The notes under the pieces: generated by a model
What the model saw: only the letters and a program-made list of their open reading frames with translations
What the model was told of the DNA's origin: nothing
The model's database searches: none
Translations under genes and position numbers: made by a program
Part shown: positions 23,803 to 31,359 of the stretch, in pieces
Position numbering within the stretch: position 1 is the stretch's first letter
How the letters are laid out: the number at the start of each line of letters is the position of its first letter
Assembly (NCBI RefSeq): GCF_020144665.1
Contig: NZ_JAAHBQ010000062.1
Location: forward strand, 1-35,218
Length of the DNA stretch: 35,218 bases
Direction of reading: 5' to 3'
DNA from: Oscillatoria salina IIICB1
GTDB lineage: Bacteria > Cyanobacteriota > Cyanobacteriia > Cyanobacteriales > SIO1D9

Positions 23803-25809
23803 TTAAACTAAAGCATAAACTTTCGCTTCCCAAGGAAAAATTGGTTCTCTCCCAATCCATTCAGAGGGAACAAGACGATTTTGAGTTATTTCTTGCCACT
23901 GTTTACCAACAGGTGTAGAGGGAAAGTTAGGAATTACATATTCGGAAGTAGGATTAACAGGATTTGGCGTACCATAATCGCTAAAATTAGCAACTACAAC
24001 TACCATATTTTCACCCACACCTCGCTGCCAAACAACTACTCGTTTACCTTCGTTAAAATCTCCGTGAATAAAGTTAGTATCGTTAACAGCTAAAGCATCG
24101 AAAGTAGTACGAAAACGAACCAATCGAGTTACATATTGAAAGATTCTTTGTCGCCAATCATCTCGGAGTCGATTAAAATTAACTGGGTCAACTTGTTTTT
24201 TATTGCTGTGTTCGTCGCTGATATCTAAATCGTGGCGATCGCCAAATTCATCTCCTGCTAAAATCATTGGTATACCTACAGCAGTGAGCAAGCAAACGAA
24301 AGCTAATTTAATTCGTTTTTCAGAATCATAAACACCATTATTAACTAAATAATTATATAAGCGTTCGTTACCAAAACCGCCTACATCATGAGAAGTCAAA
24401 TAATTAACTACTTGCGAACCATCTGTAAAGCCTAAAAAACGACAGTCAATTAATTTTTTCACATTCCATTCAAAGCTATTATCCAAATAAGAATTTTGAC
24501 CTAAAATTACTTTTCTGGCAATAGTTTTGAAATGTTCATTCCACAAACTATCAAGTCGATTTTGTTGAATTAAAGCCAAGGGAACGCTTAATTCTTCACC
24601 AACAACCAAAAAGCGATCGCTGCTACCTCCGCGTTGTTTCCAAATCTCGCGACTTAAATTTTTAAACTCTTCTACAAAGTCATAATTGCTAATATTATTA
24701 ACGCTATCAATTCTAATTCCATCTACGCGATAATATTCTAACCAATGAGCAATAAATACTTTCATATACTCGCGACTGGGAACTAAACTTCCCTTTTCAC
24801 CACTTAAAGGTTGATAGCCTTCTACCCAATAATTATACTTAAATAAATCGCCACCAAAACTTTCTCGATTAAATCCTTCTGGGTCGTTACTATTATATCG
24901 AACGTAAAAATCACTAAAATTAAGATTGCGATAAGGATTATTCCGCGAAAATGCCATCACTACATCAATAAAAAAGCGTACACCTTGCTGATGACAAGTT
25001 TGAATTAACTTGGCTAAATCCACAGAAGCTGTAGGTGCAATTTGAGTTTTTGGATGTCCTAAATCAAAGTCAGCCGCCAAATAATTAGCAGTTCCATAAC
25101 CCCATTCAAATTTATCGTCACTGTCAGAAACTGGTAGCAATTCAAGTGCATTTATTCCTAATTCTCGCAGATGAGCGCAACCTTTTCTTAATGCTTCTAC
25201 TTCCGAAAAATCAGGTGCAGTACAGTTAGTATCGAATAAAGAAAGTACGTCTTGAAAAGTACCGATACCGACTTCAGTTTCTCCACTAGGAGCGATTATC
25301 GTCCACCGAGGAGGTAACTCATAAATGACTAAACGATTGTTAGGAGGTAAATTATTTAAGTAGTCATTATTTTCCCAAGTTACAGTTTCTCCTTGGGGGT
25401 CGCAAGGGATTAATTTACCTTTTTGATATAAAATAACGCTAGCAGGATCGAAACTAGCAACTCCCTGATTTTCTGGAGGTATAGGAGCTAGAAAACGACG
25501 GTCTACTGTCGTAGCTGTGGGGTCAGTGCAGTACATAATTTGAGCTTGATTTTCATAAGGATTAGTATTGATAATTTTGAACCAATAAAAGTACACTTGT
25601 CCGTCTTGCAAATTGCACTGATTGGCGGCAATAAACCAAAGTTCAGGAAATTCTTTTGACTGTTGCAGAGGAATTTCGCGGAAGTTTTCGTAGGGATTAT
25701 GACTAGAAGTAGCGATAGTACCAATCAACAGTGTAGGTTGAGTTTCTGTTATTTTTGGTCGCCATAAAATAAACTCAATTTGTTTGCGTTGGAGAAAATT
25801 AACCAGCAT
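23803..25809 (-). CDS. GH13 alpha-amylase-family glycoside hydrolase
   Basis: A 668-residue cytoplasmic-looking protein. Residues 1-110 look like an N-terminal beta domain (CBM48-like), 160-560 the (beta/alpha)8 barrel and the last ~90 the C-terminal beta domain. Catalytic residues are intact: nucleophile Asp368 in DGIRIDSVNN, acid/base Glu405 in LVVGEELSVP and stabiliser Asp475 in YLTSHDVGG. Conserved region I is unusual, DVVMAFSRNN (282-291), where most GH13 enzymes have DVVxNH. It is therefore an active glycosidase or transglycosylase acting on glycogen-type alpha-glucans, but not a textbook alpha-amylase; a branching/debranching-like or phosphosugar-active subgroup is possible. It contains a HIP1 site. 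Convergent with the M28 peptidase gene. Confidence 0.88.
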   Translation of the reverse strand: MLVNFLQRKQIEFILWRPKITETQPTLLIGTIATSSHNPYENFREIPLQQSKEFPELWFIAANQCNLQDGQVYFYWFKIINTNPYENQAQIMYCTDPTATTVDRRFLAPIPPENQGVASFDPASVILYQKGKLIPCDPQGETVTWENNDYLNNLPPNNRLVIYELPPRWTIIAPSGETEVGIGTFQDVLSLFDTNCTAPDFSEVEALRKGCAHLRELGINALELLPVSDSDDKFEWGYGTANYLAADFDLGHPKTQIAPTASVDLAKLIQTCHQQGVRFFIDVVMAFSRNNPYRNLNFSDFYVRYNSNDPEGFNRESFGGDLFKYNYWVEGYQPLSGEKGSLVPSREYMKVFIAHWLEYYRVDGIRIDSVNNISNYDFVEEFKNLSREIWKQRGGSSDRFLVVGEELSVPLALIQQNRLDSLWNEHFKTIARKVILGQNSYLDNSFEWNVKKLIDCRFLGFTDGSQVVNYLTSHDVGGFGNERLYNYLVNNGVYDSEKRIKLAFVCLLTAVGIPMILAGDEFGDRHDLDISDEHSNKKQVDPVNFNRLRDDWRQRIFQYVTRLVRFRTTFDALAVNDTNFIHGDFNEGKRVVVWQRGVGENMVVVVANFSDYGTPNPVNPTSEYVIPNFPSTPVGKQWQEITQNRLVPSEWIGREPIFPWEAKVYALV

Positions 25810-25930
25810 AGTATAAATCCCAAGGAATAATTAATTGGAATTATATCTTCTGCGAGCAATCTTGGTTGATTTATGAAGATTTTCTTTAGGATTAGTAAGT
25901 TTAGCTTTGGCTTCTTTCGAGGAAGAAATT

Positions 25931-25948
25931 GAAAATAAATTTATTTTC
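25931..25948. promoter_or_regulatory. 18-bp perfect palindrome between the GH13 and cupin genes
   Basis: GAAAATAAATTTATTTTC equals its reverse complement. It lies 67 bp before the cupin ATG in a 205-bp divergent spacer. It may be an operator; in such A+T-rich DNA chance is possible. Confidence 0.4.
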
Positions 25949-26014
25949 TTAACTAAATTTGAATCTAGGACAGTAGTTATGGTAATTTAGGATTGAGGAG
26001 AGAAAAAGAAAAGG

Positions 26015-26323
26015 ATGAAGGTCGAACATTGGCACGAAGAACAAGACGGTAGTTTTTCTGAGTCAGCACTTAGGAAAAAGTTAGAACGGCGAGGTTATCG
26101 AGTTTCTCGGTATGTGTATTCACCAGGAATGTGTTTTCCGGATCATACTCATAATATTGCGAAAATGGATGCTGTAGTTTCGGGGCGTTTTCGGATGACA
26201 ATGCAGGGACAAACAGTAATTTTAGAAGCTGGTGATTGTTTAGAAGTTCCTCGCGGGGAAGTACATAGTGCAGAAGTAGTTGGAAATAAGCCTGTTGTTA
26301 GTTTAGATGGAACGAAAAGTTAA
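26015..26323 (+). CDS. Single-domain cupin protein
   Basis: A 102-residue small beta-barrel protein. Cupin motif 1 is PDHTHNIAKMDAVVSG with His44 and His46 and Asp52 near the usual Glu position; motif 2 is GDCLEVPRGEVHS with His84. These residues suggest one bound metal ion (Fe, Mn or Zn). The substrate is not predictable. The stop codon (26321-26323) lies between two candidate starts of the phosphatase gene that follows, so the two genes are translationally linked. AAAAGG lies right before the ATG and GAGGAG about 14 bases further up. Confidence 0.85.
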   Translation: MKVEHWHEEQDGSFSESALRKKLERRGYRVSRYVYSPGMCFPDHTHNIAKMDAVVSGRFRMTMQGQTVILEAGDCLEVPRGEVHSAEVVGNKPVVSLDGTKS

Positions 26324-26327
26324 GCTG

Positions 26328-27095
26328 ATGACAAAGAAATTACGTGCTTTAATTTTTGATGTTGACGGTACTTTAGCTGAGACGGAAAGAGACGGTCATT
26401 TAGTTGCTTTTAATCGGGCTTTTGTTGATGCTGGTTTAGATTGGAATTGGCAGCCAGATTTGTATGGAGAATTACTAAAAGTATCGGGGGGAAAAGAACG
26501 GATTCAGCATTATTTAACTAAGTATAAAACGGATTTTCAAGTGCCTGGAGAATTGGCTGAATTTATTGCTAATTTACACGCAGCGAAAACTAAACATTAC
26601 CAAAGCTTACTTAGGGAAGCGGCTATTCCTTTGCGTCCTGGCGTGCGAAGATTAATTACGGAAGCGCGATCGCAGGGGGTGCGTTTAGCGATCGCCACGA
26701 CTAGCGCTTTACCTAATACTATGGCATTATTGCAACAAACACTCGACCCAGAATGGTTTGAAGTCATTGCGGCTGGCGATATTGTGACTCAAAAAAAACC
26801 GGCACCAGCTATCTATTATTATGTCTTGGAAAAAATGAATTTAAGTCCCGATGAGTGTTTAGTTTTTGAAGATTCGGAACATGGTTTACAAGCGGCAACC
26901 CAAGCAGGATTAAAAACAGTTGTTACTGTTAATGATTATACTCGAAATCAAAATTTTTCTCAAGCTTTGCTGGTTTTAGATTGTCTCGGTGAAGAAAATC
27001 TTCCTCTGCAAATTTTATCAGAACAAATTTTTAATAAAGCTTATTTAGACTTAGAAACTTTAAGAAGTTTACACCAAAAATTTTCAAATAATTAG
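26328..27095 (+). CDS. cbbY: CbbY-like HAD phosphatase (xylulose-1,5-bisphosphate phosphatase type)
   Basis: About 255 residues from the ATG at 26328, or 262 if the overlapping ATG at 26307 is used. I prefer 26328 because MTKKLRALIFDVDGT starts like the family; the choice is uncertain. HAD motif I is DVDGT (Asp11, Asp13), followed by the CbbY hallmark AETERDGH, then YGELLKVSGGKERI in the cap, ATTSALPNT (motif II), KKPAPAIYYYVLEKM (motif III Lys) and FEDSEHGLQAA (motif IV). CbbY removes a phosphate from xylulose-1,5-bisphosphate, an inhibitor made by Rubisco side reaction, so a photosynthetic repair role is likely. It is coupled to the upstream cupin gene. Confidence 0.88.
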   Translation: MTKKLRALIFDVDGTLAETERDGHLVAFNRAFVDAGLDWNWQPDLYGELLKVSGGKERIQHYLTKYKTDFQVPGELAEFIANLHAAKTKHYQSLLREAAIPLRPGVRRLITEARSQGVRLAIATTSALPNTMALLQQTLDPEWFEVIAAGDIVTQKKPAPAIYYYVLEKMNLSPDECLVFEDSEHGLQAATQAGLKTVVTVNDYTRNQNFSQALLVLDCLGEENLPLQILSEQIFNKAYLDLETLRSLHQKFSNN

Positions 27096-27152
27096 TCATT
27101 AGTTTACTTCAATCTAAACAGATTATTTCTGAGGAATAAATTATTAGATATA

Positions 27153-27175
27153 GAAAAAAACCCGCATTAGCGGGT
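27153..27175 (-). terminator. Rho-independent terminator of hisG
   Basis: ACCCGC (27160-27165) and GCGGGT (27170-27175) form a perfect 6-bp GC-rich stem with ATTA loop. On the minus strand the stem is followed by a run of seven T (complement of A7 at 27153-27159), so it terminates hisG. On the plus strand the tail is only TCTAAAATT, so it is a poor terminator for the phosphatase gene. Confidence 0.88.
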
Positions 27176-27224
27176 CTAAAATTGACTGTTTGAATCGAGA
27201 ATTGAGTTGAAGAATTAAATTAGT

Positions 27225-27863
27225 TTACACCGTGGTTTCCCGTAACTTAGCTACCAAATCGCGAACATTATCCTTACCCAAACGATAACCCATTGGATGA
27301 GCAATTAATCGGGCGGTACTTTCAAATAAAACATCAATTTCAATTAAGCCATTTTCCCGCAAAGTGCGTCCCGTGGAAACCAAATCGACGATCGCCTCAG
27401 ACATTCCAGTGATCGGTCCGAGTTCAACAGAACCGTAAAGAGGTATAATTTCCACAGGTAGATCGAGCTGGCGAAAGTATTCCTTAGCGCAATAAACGAA
27501 CTTAGAAGCGACTCTCGCATGGAGGGGAAGTTCCAGCGATCGCCGATAAGAACTTTCTTGACGCACCGCCACTGACATCCGACAAAAACCAAATTTTAAG
27601 TCAGCTAAATGCGCCACAGCCGGATCTTTTTCCCGTAAAACATCATAACCCACGATTCCTAACTCAGCTTGACCGTATTCGACATAAACTGGCACATCTT
27701 GCGCCCTGACTAACAATCCTTTCGCCGTGTTTGTAGGATCGGCAATTTGGAGTTGGCGGTTATTTTTGTCAAGAAAAGCACTAAAATCTAAACCTACAGA
27801 TTTCAGGATCTTGATACTATCAGATAAGAGAGCCCCTTTAGGCAATGCGACGGTAATCATCAA
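27225..27863 (-). CDS. hisG: ATP phosphoribosyltransferase, short form
   Basis: A 212-residue catalytic subunit of the first step of histidine synthesis, joining ATP and PRPP to phosphoribosyl-ATP in the cytosol. The N-terminus [20 protein letters not shown] is typical, and the PRPP loop is [17 protein letters not shown] near residue 157. At 212 residues it is the short HisG_S form, which lacks the regulatory C-terminal domain and works with HisZ; hisZ is not in this window. A strong terminator follows at 27153-27175. Only 27 bp separate its start from the divergent response-regulator gene, so the two promoters must overlap or lie inside the coding sequences. Confidence 0.95.
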   Translation of the reverse strand: MMITVALPKGALLSDSIKILKSVGLDFSAFLDKNNRQLQIADPTNTAKGLLVRAQDVPVYVEYGQAELGIVGYDVLREKDPAVAHLADLKFGFCRMSVAVRQESSYRRSLELPLHARVASKFVYCAKEYFRQLDLPVEIIPLYGSVELGPITGMSEAIVDLVSTGRTLRENGLIEIDVLFESTARLIAHPMGYRLGKDNVRDLVAKLRETTV

Positions 27864-27890
27864 AAGTTGTTGGACAAAATATAGTTAACA

Positions 27891-28571
27891 ATGCGTATTT
27901 TATTAGTTGATGACGAAGTAGAACTAACTAATCCTCTTTCACAGGTTTTATCTCGCGAAGGTTATCGCGTAGATGTCGCTGACAGTGGCATTACTGGGAG
28001 TAAGCTAGCGTTAAAGCAAGATTACGATTTACTGATTCTTGACTGGATGATGCCGAAAAAATCGGGCTTAGAAATCTGTCGCGAGTTACGACAACAAGGC
28101 AAAACTACACCAGTTCTCTTTCTAACAGCTAAGGATACCATTGACGATCGCGTTTTGGGACTCGACGCTGGCGCAGACGATTATTTAGTCAAACCCTTTG
28201 AATTACGGGAGTTGCTAGCCAGAGTTCGTGCTTTGATGCGGCGATCGCTAAATTTTGAATCTCACACCCAACCACTAAAAGTTGCCGATTTAGAACTTGA
28301 CAAAGAGAACCAATTAGCGTACCGCAAAGGAAGAGCAATCGAACTCTCAGAAAAAGAAATTCAACTCCTAGAATTGTTCATGCGTCACCCCAATCAACTA
28401 CTAACTCACTCTCAAATTTATCAGCATTTGTGGTCAGAAGATGAAAAACCTAATAGCAATGTTTTAGCAGCTTTAGTCAGGTTATTGCGTCGCAAAGTTG
28501 AAGCCAAAGACGAACTGCCTTTAATTCATACTGTTTATGGAAAAGGTTATCGTTTCGGAGAAATTAACTAA
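27891..28571 (+). CDS. rppA: OmpR-type response regulator, RppA-like
   Basis: A 226-residue two-component regulator. The receiver domain (1-120) has Asp7/Asp8, phospho-acceptor Asp51 (LLILDWMMP), Thr79 and Lys101 (LVKPFELRELLARV). The winged-helix DNA-binding domain (about 130-226) ends in the classic HTVYGKGYRF. Its start and receiver sequence resemble the cyanobacterial RppA group; the symbol is a close-family assignment, not certain. The sensor kinase partner (RppB) is absent here, so it would need an unlinked kinase. Its 3' end overlaps the end of the convergent mntP gene by 8 bp. In Synechocystis, RppA-type regulators respond to redox or metal signals, and the adjacent Mn efflux gene is suggestive only. 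Confidence 0.85.
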   Translation: MRILLVDDEVELTNPLSQVLSREGYRVDVADSGITGSKLALKQDYDLLILDWMMPKKSGLEICRELRQQGKTTPVLFLTAKDTIDDRVLGLDAGADDYLVKPFELRELLARVRALMRRSLNFESHTQPLKVADLELDKENQLAYRKGRAIELSEKEIQLLELFMRHPNQLLTHSQIYQHLWSEDEKPNSNVLAALVRLLRRKVEAKDELPLIHTVYGKGYRFGEIN

Positions 28572-29136
28572 TCGGTACAGCTAGCAAATGTTCCAGCAAA
28601 ATTTTGCTGCCAATTCCAATTAAAATTACACCGCCAATAATTTCAACTTTACTTTCAAACCAAGTCCCAAATTGATGACCAATAAATACACCCATAAAAC
28701 ACAAGAAAAAAGTCACAACTCCGATCGCCGTTGCCGCAGGTACAATTCCCGCATTGAGTACGGAAAAGCCCAAACCAACAGCAAACGCATCTAAGCTAGT
28801 AGCAATAGCTAAACTAATTAAAACATAAGTATCTAAAGGATTCACTTTGACTTCGCTATCATCTTCTTGAATGGCTTCATAAATCATTTTTCCACCCAAA
28901 AAGCTCAAAAGCCCAAAAGCAATCCAGTGGTCGATTTCCGTCAAAAAAACTCGAAAACTCAAGCCAATTATCCAACCAATTAAAGGCATCAATGCTTGAA
29001 AGCCACCAAAAAATAAAGCAATTTTTAAAGCCTTATTAATTTTAATACGTCTAATTGCCAAACCACTACAAATCGAGACAGCAAAAGCATCTGCCGCTAA
29101 ACCAAGGGCAATAGAAAGAATTGTAATTAACGTCAT
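28564..29136 (-). CDS. mntP: Manganese efflux pump MntP
   Basis: A 190-residue inner-membrane protein with about six hydrophobic helices and two-fold internal repetition. The paired motifs LGLAADAFAVSICSG (Asp16) and ATSLDAFAVGLGFSV (Asp116) are the hallmark of MntP (YebN, formerly DUF204), which exports Mn2+ from the cytosol. A conserved C-terminal block is GVILIGIGSKILLEHL. Manganese balance is important in cyanobacteria because of the water-splitting cluster. I looked for a yybP-ykoY Mn riboswitch upstream and saw none. Its stop region overlaps the convergent regulator by 8 bp. Confidence 0.93.
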   Translation of the reverse strand: MTLITILSIALGLAADAFAVSICSGLAIRRIKINKALKIALFFGGFQALMPLIGWIIGLSFRVFLTEIDHWIAFGLLSFLGGKMIYEAIQEDDSEVKVNPLDTYVLISLAIATSLDAFAVGLGFSVLNAGIVPAATAIGVVTFFLCFMGVFIGHQFGTWFESKVEIIGGVILIGIGSKILLEHLLAVPIS

Positions 29137-29288
29137 TTAACTCGATTTTCTGTTTCTATTTTAATCCTACCTATTTTTAACACAAATCAACCGCCAAATT
29201 GGCGCTAATTATTTCATAGTTATTTCATGTTTATCGCAAATTTATCTCATAATTAATTACCGTTAATTTGTGAATCATAAATAATTAA

Positions 29289-29501
29289 TTTTTTAATCAT
29301 AATTTAAAGAAACAACTGCCCCTGAAACAAAATTTACTCACCTCAAAGCCACAGGCTGGCTATTTTAGCAAATCGGAGCATTTAGCGATCGCGTCTGGAA
29401 TTTCTACTCAAGCGGCAGATCGTACTTTAGTTAACTGCGTTTTGTCATTAGACGAAGAATCTAATCATTTCTTGGCTGAGCCAAGAAATGAAATAAAGTA
29501 A
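29289..29501 (+). pseudogene. Possible gene remnant without start codon
   Basis: An open frame of 70 codons from just after an in-frame TAA (29286-29288) to TAA at 29499-29501, with no ATG, GTG or TTG in its first half. Its translation contains AGYFSKSEHLAIASGISTQ and later NHFLAEPRNEIK, with protein-like composition and an in-frame HIP1 octamer. It may be the tail of a lost gene. I do not recognise the family, and chance is not excluded. Confidence 0.3.
29465..29491 (-). terminator. 27-bp perfect dyad downstream of the barrel gene
   Basis: TCATTTCTTGGCT (29465-29477), one central G, then its exact complement AGCCAAGAAATGA (29479-29491). It sits 25 bp past the stop of the minus-strand barrel gene, the usual place for a terminator or mRNA-stabilising hairpin. 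The minus-strand tail is not clearly U-rich, so the terminator role is likely but unproven. Confidence 0.6.
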
Positions 29502-29516
29502 AACAATAGCGCTCTT

Positions 29517-30782
29517 TTAAAACGAATATTGTAATCCAGCCGTTAACTGCCAATCAGTCTCTAATTGAGGACCCTCAAGAGACTGATAAACTGGAAACTC
29601 AAACTCAACACCTAAGCGTCCTCCAGCTAGAGAACCTTCCGGAAAATAGACATTAATTCCCAATCCTAAATCCAAGCGAGTTCCCCCACGCAATTCCGGA
29701 TCTGCTGTCGGAATCATCATCGGATTTAAACTAGAATCAGCACCATCATAATTTCCCCAAGTTTGTCCACTCAACCGTAGAGATGTACTTACTTGTTCTG
29801 TCCATTGACGACCAACCCAAGTTGTTAATTGATAGCGATTTCCTAAACTATAATCGCGACTATTTTGACCCAAACGAATCGCAGTATTTAGCTGCGTTCC
29901 CCATGACCAATCATCAGTTTGACCTAAATAAGTTATCCCTGGAAGTAAGTCAAAAGTTCCCGAACCAATTTGCATTGGATAAGGAAGAATTTGGTCATTT
30001 ACCGCCGGAGTATCATCGCGTTCGTCAATCGAACCAGTGGGAAAACTAACTCCAAAATTAAGGTGAACGCGCTGGCGATTTTCTCGCAGGACATTATACA
30101 AACCTGTAAACTTAATATCGCCTAGACCTCCGGAATTAGTAGTAAATTCTACTCCCGATCGCGTCCGATGATCCATTTCCTTCGAGACAAAAGGAAGCAT
30201 CACCATCAAAGTCAAATCATCTGTCGGTGCATACATCGCTCCGAACATGTGCATTTGCATCGTCATATCTTCCGGAGTTACCATAAAATCCCGCAGAACT
30301 TCATCTGTACTGAGGTTATCAGTGCCATCTCGGTTTCCTGCCATCGCCATGAACATATAGCGATAGGAAACCATCCATTCTCCTGCTTTGTGAACGTGGT
30401 CGCCCATCACCCCAATCGGAGCGTGTCCATCTGGTCGTCCTGATGTCCATTCAGAGTTTGTTGCGCGATCGCTACTGTCAGCAATGATTACCGTTGTATC
30501 CTGAAAAGGTAAGGTTACATTTTCCCCAATAGAAGTATTGAGAGAAACAGTTGAAAATGAATCATCAACGCTAACTTGAGTCTGAGAGTTTAGTTCAAAC
30601 GTAGGTAATGTTTGTTGATTCGGTGTGGGAACTATAACTTCCTCTAGGTTGGTTCCGGTAACTGCTGTCAAAACTTCAGTTTCAGTCTCAGGTTGTAATG
30701 TTGGTGGAGTTTGAGCAACAACTGAAGTTGCTGTCAACAAAGCAAGGGCAGCATTTAACAAATACCAATTTTGTTGAATCAT
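29517..30782 (-). CDS. Outer-membrane beta-barrel candidate with Met/His-rich segment
   Basis: A 421-residue exported protein. Residues 1-23 are a signal peptide ending VVAQ; 25-110 are a Thr/Pro-rich spacer; 115-421 look like repeated amphipathic beta-strands ending in LQYSF, with the C-terminal Phe typical of outer-membrane barrels. Its body resembles the broad 'phenol-degradation MetA / transporter' barrel family. Residues 120-205 are strikingly Met- and His-rich: HAPIGVMGDHVHKAGEWM, YRYMFMAMAG and MTMQMHMFGAMYAPTDD. This HAPIGVMGDH-type block is found, as I recall, in proteins encoded near copper or heavy-metal genes, so metal binding or transport across the outer membrane is a reasonable guess. 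It lies beside the arsenic operon and mntP but with its own 181-bp spacer. Confidence 0.75.
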   Translation of the reverse strand: MIQQNWYLLNAALALLTATSVVAQTPPTLQPETETEVLTAVTGTNLEEVIVPTPNQQTLPTFELNSQTQVSVDDSFSTVSLNTSIGENVTLPFQDTTVIIADSSDRATNSEWTSGRPDGHAPIGVMGDHVHKAGEWMVSYRYMFMAMAGNRDGTDNLSTDEVLRDFMVTPEDMTMQMHMFGAMYAPTDDLTLMVMLPFVSKEMDHRTRSGVEFTTNSGGLGDIKFTGLYNVLRENRQRVHLNFGVSFPTGSIDERDDTPAVNDQILPYPMQIGSGTFDLLPGITYLGQTDDWSWGTQLNTAIRLGQNSRDYSLGNRYQLTTWVGRQWTEQVSTSLRLSGQTWGNYDGADSSLNPMMIPTADPELRGGTRLDLGLGINVYFPEGSLAGGRLGVEFEFPVYQSLEGPQLETDWQLTAGLQYSF

Positions 30783-30963
30783 TTAATTCCTATCTTCTGT
30801 AAATCTGCTATTTCAGCAAAAGACAGCTTAAGAAAAATCCCCACCAAAGTCAAAAGACAGGTTGTCAAGTAATGTTAATTAGTTATAGTTACCATTCCCG
30901 GCTACCAAGATTCTCTAGTTATACCGGACTGCGAAAAAAGAATCTCGCCGTAAATCAACCAAA

Positions 30964-31359
30964 TCAACTTAAAGAATCAATCAACTTTTCCACCCTTTCT
31001 TTTACCTCATCGCGCACGCGCCGAAAAGTAGCTAAAGGTTGTCCATCTGGGTCATCTAATTCCCAATCAGCAAACACTTCTCTTAATACCCAAGCTTCTG
31101 GTAAATTAACCCCACAGCCACATAAAGAAATGACCGCATCGTAATCTTCCGGGTTAAAATCACTCAAAGGATCGGAAGTTTGATCGCTAATATCAATCCC
31201 AACTTCATCCATTACTTGAATAGCTGTAGGATGAACTCGACTAGCTTCTAAACCCGAACTGGTAACGTTAATTTTACCTGCTCCCAATTCTCTGGCAAAA
31301 CCTTCAGCCATTTGCGAACGACAAGAATTTCGCTTACAAACAAACATTACTTTTTTCAT
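30964..31359 (-). CDS. arsC: Arsenate reductase, Synechocystis type
   Basis: A 131-residue cytosolic reductase turning arsenate into arsenite. It closely resembles Synechocystis ArsC: MKKVMFVCKRNSCRSQMAEG opens with the low-molecular-weight phosphatase P-loop C-x5-R (Cys8 to Arg14), and Cys80 and Cys82 in ISLCGCG are the resolving pair known from the Synechocystis enzyme. That hybrid type has a phosphatase fold but draws electrons from glutathione/glutaredoxin. The start overlaps the end of the membrane hydrolase gene by 4 bp (ATGA), indicating translational coupling. It is the last gene of the arsenic operon. No clear terminator follows. Confidence 0.96.
   Translation of the reverse strand: MKKVMFVCKRNSCRSQMAEGFARELGAGKINVTSSGLEASRVHPTAIQVMDEVGIDISDQTSDPLSDFNPEDYDAVISLCGCGVNLPEAWVLREVFADWELDDPDGQPLATFRRVRDEVKERVEKLIDSLS

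Larger units (their letters stand above)
29137..29516. other. 380-bp spacer between mntP and the barrel gene
   Basis: The right end of this spacer holds a 27-bp dyad (29465-29491). The left part is very A+T-rich and should hold the mntP promoter (minus). A 70-codon plus-strand open frame lacking a start (29289-29501) looks like a decayed gene. No riboswitch fold is evident. Confidence 0.55.

Noticed and set aside
29137-29300. Manganese (yybP-ykoY) riboswitch before mntP
   Set aside because: The minus-strand leader is A+T-rich and I could not find the conserved paired elements of that riboswitch. Infernal/Rfam would settle this.
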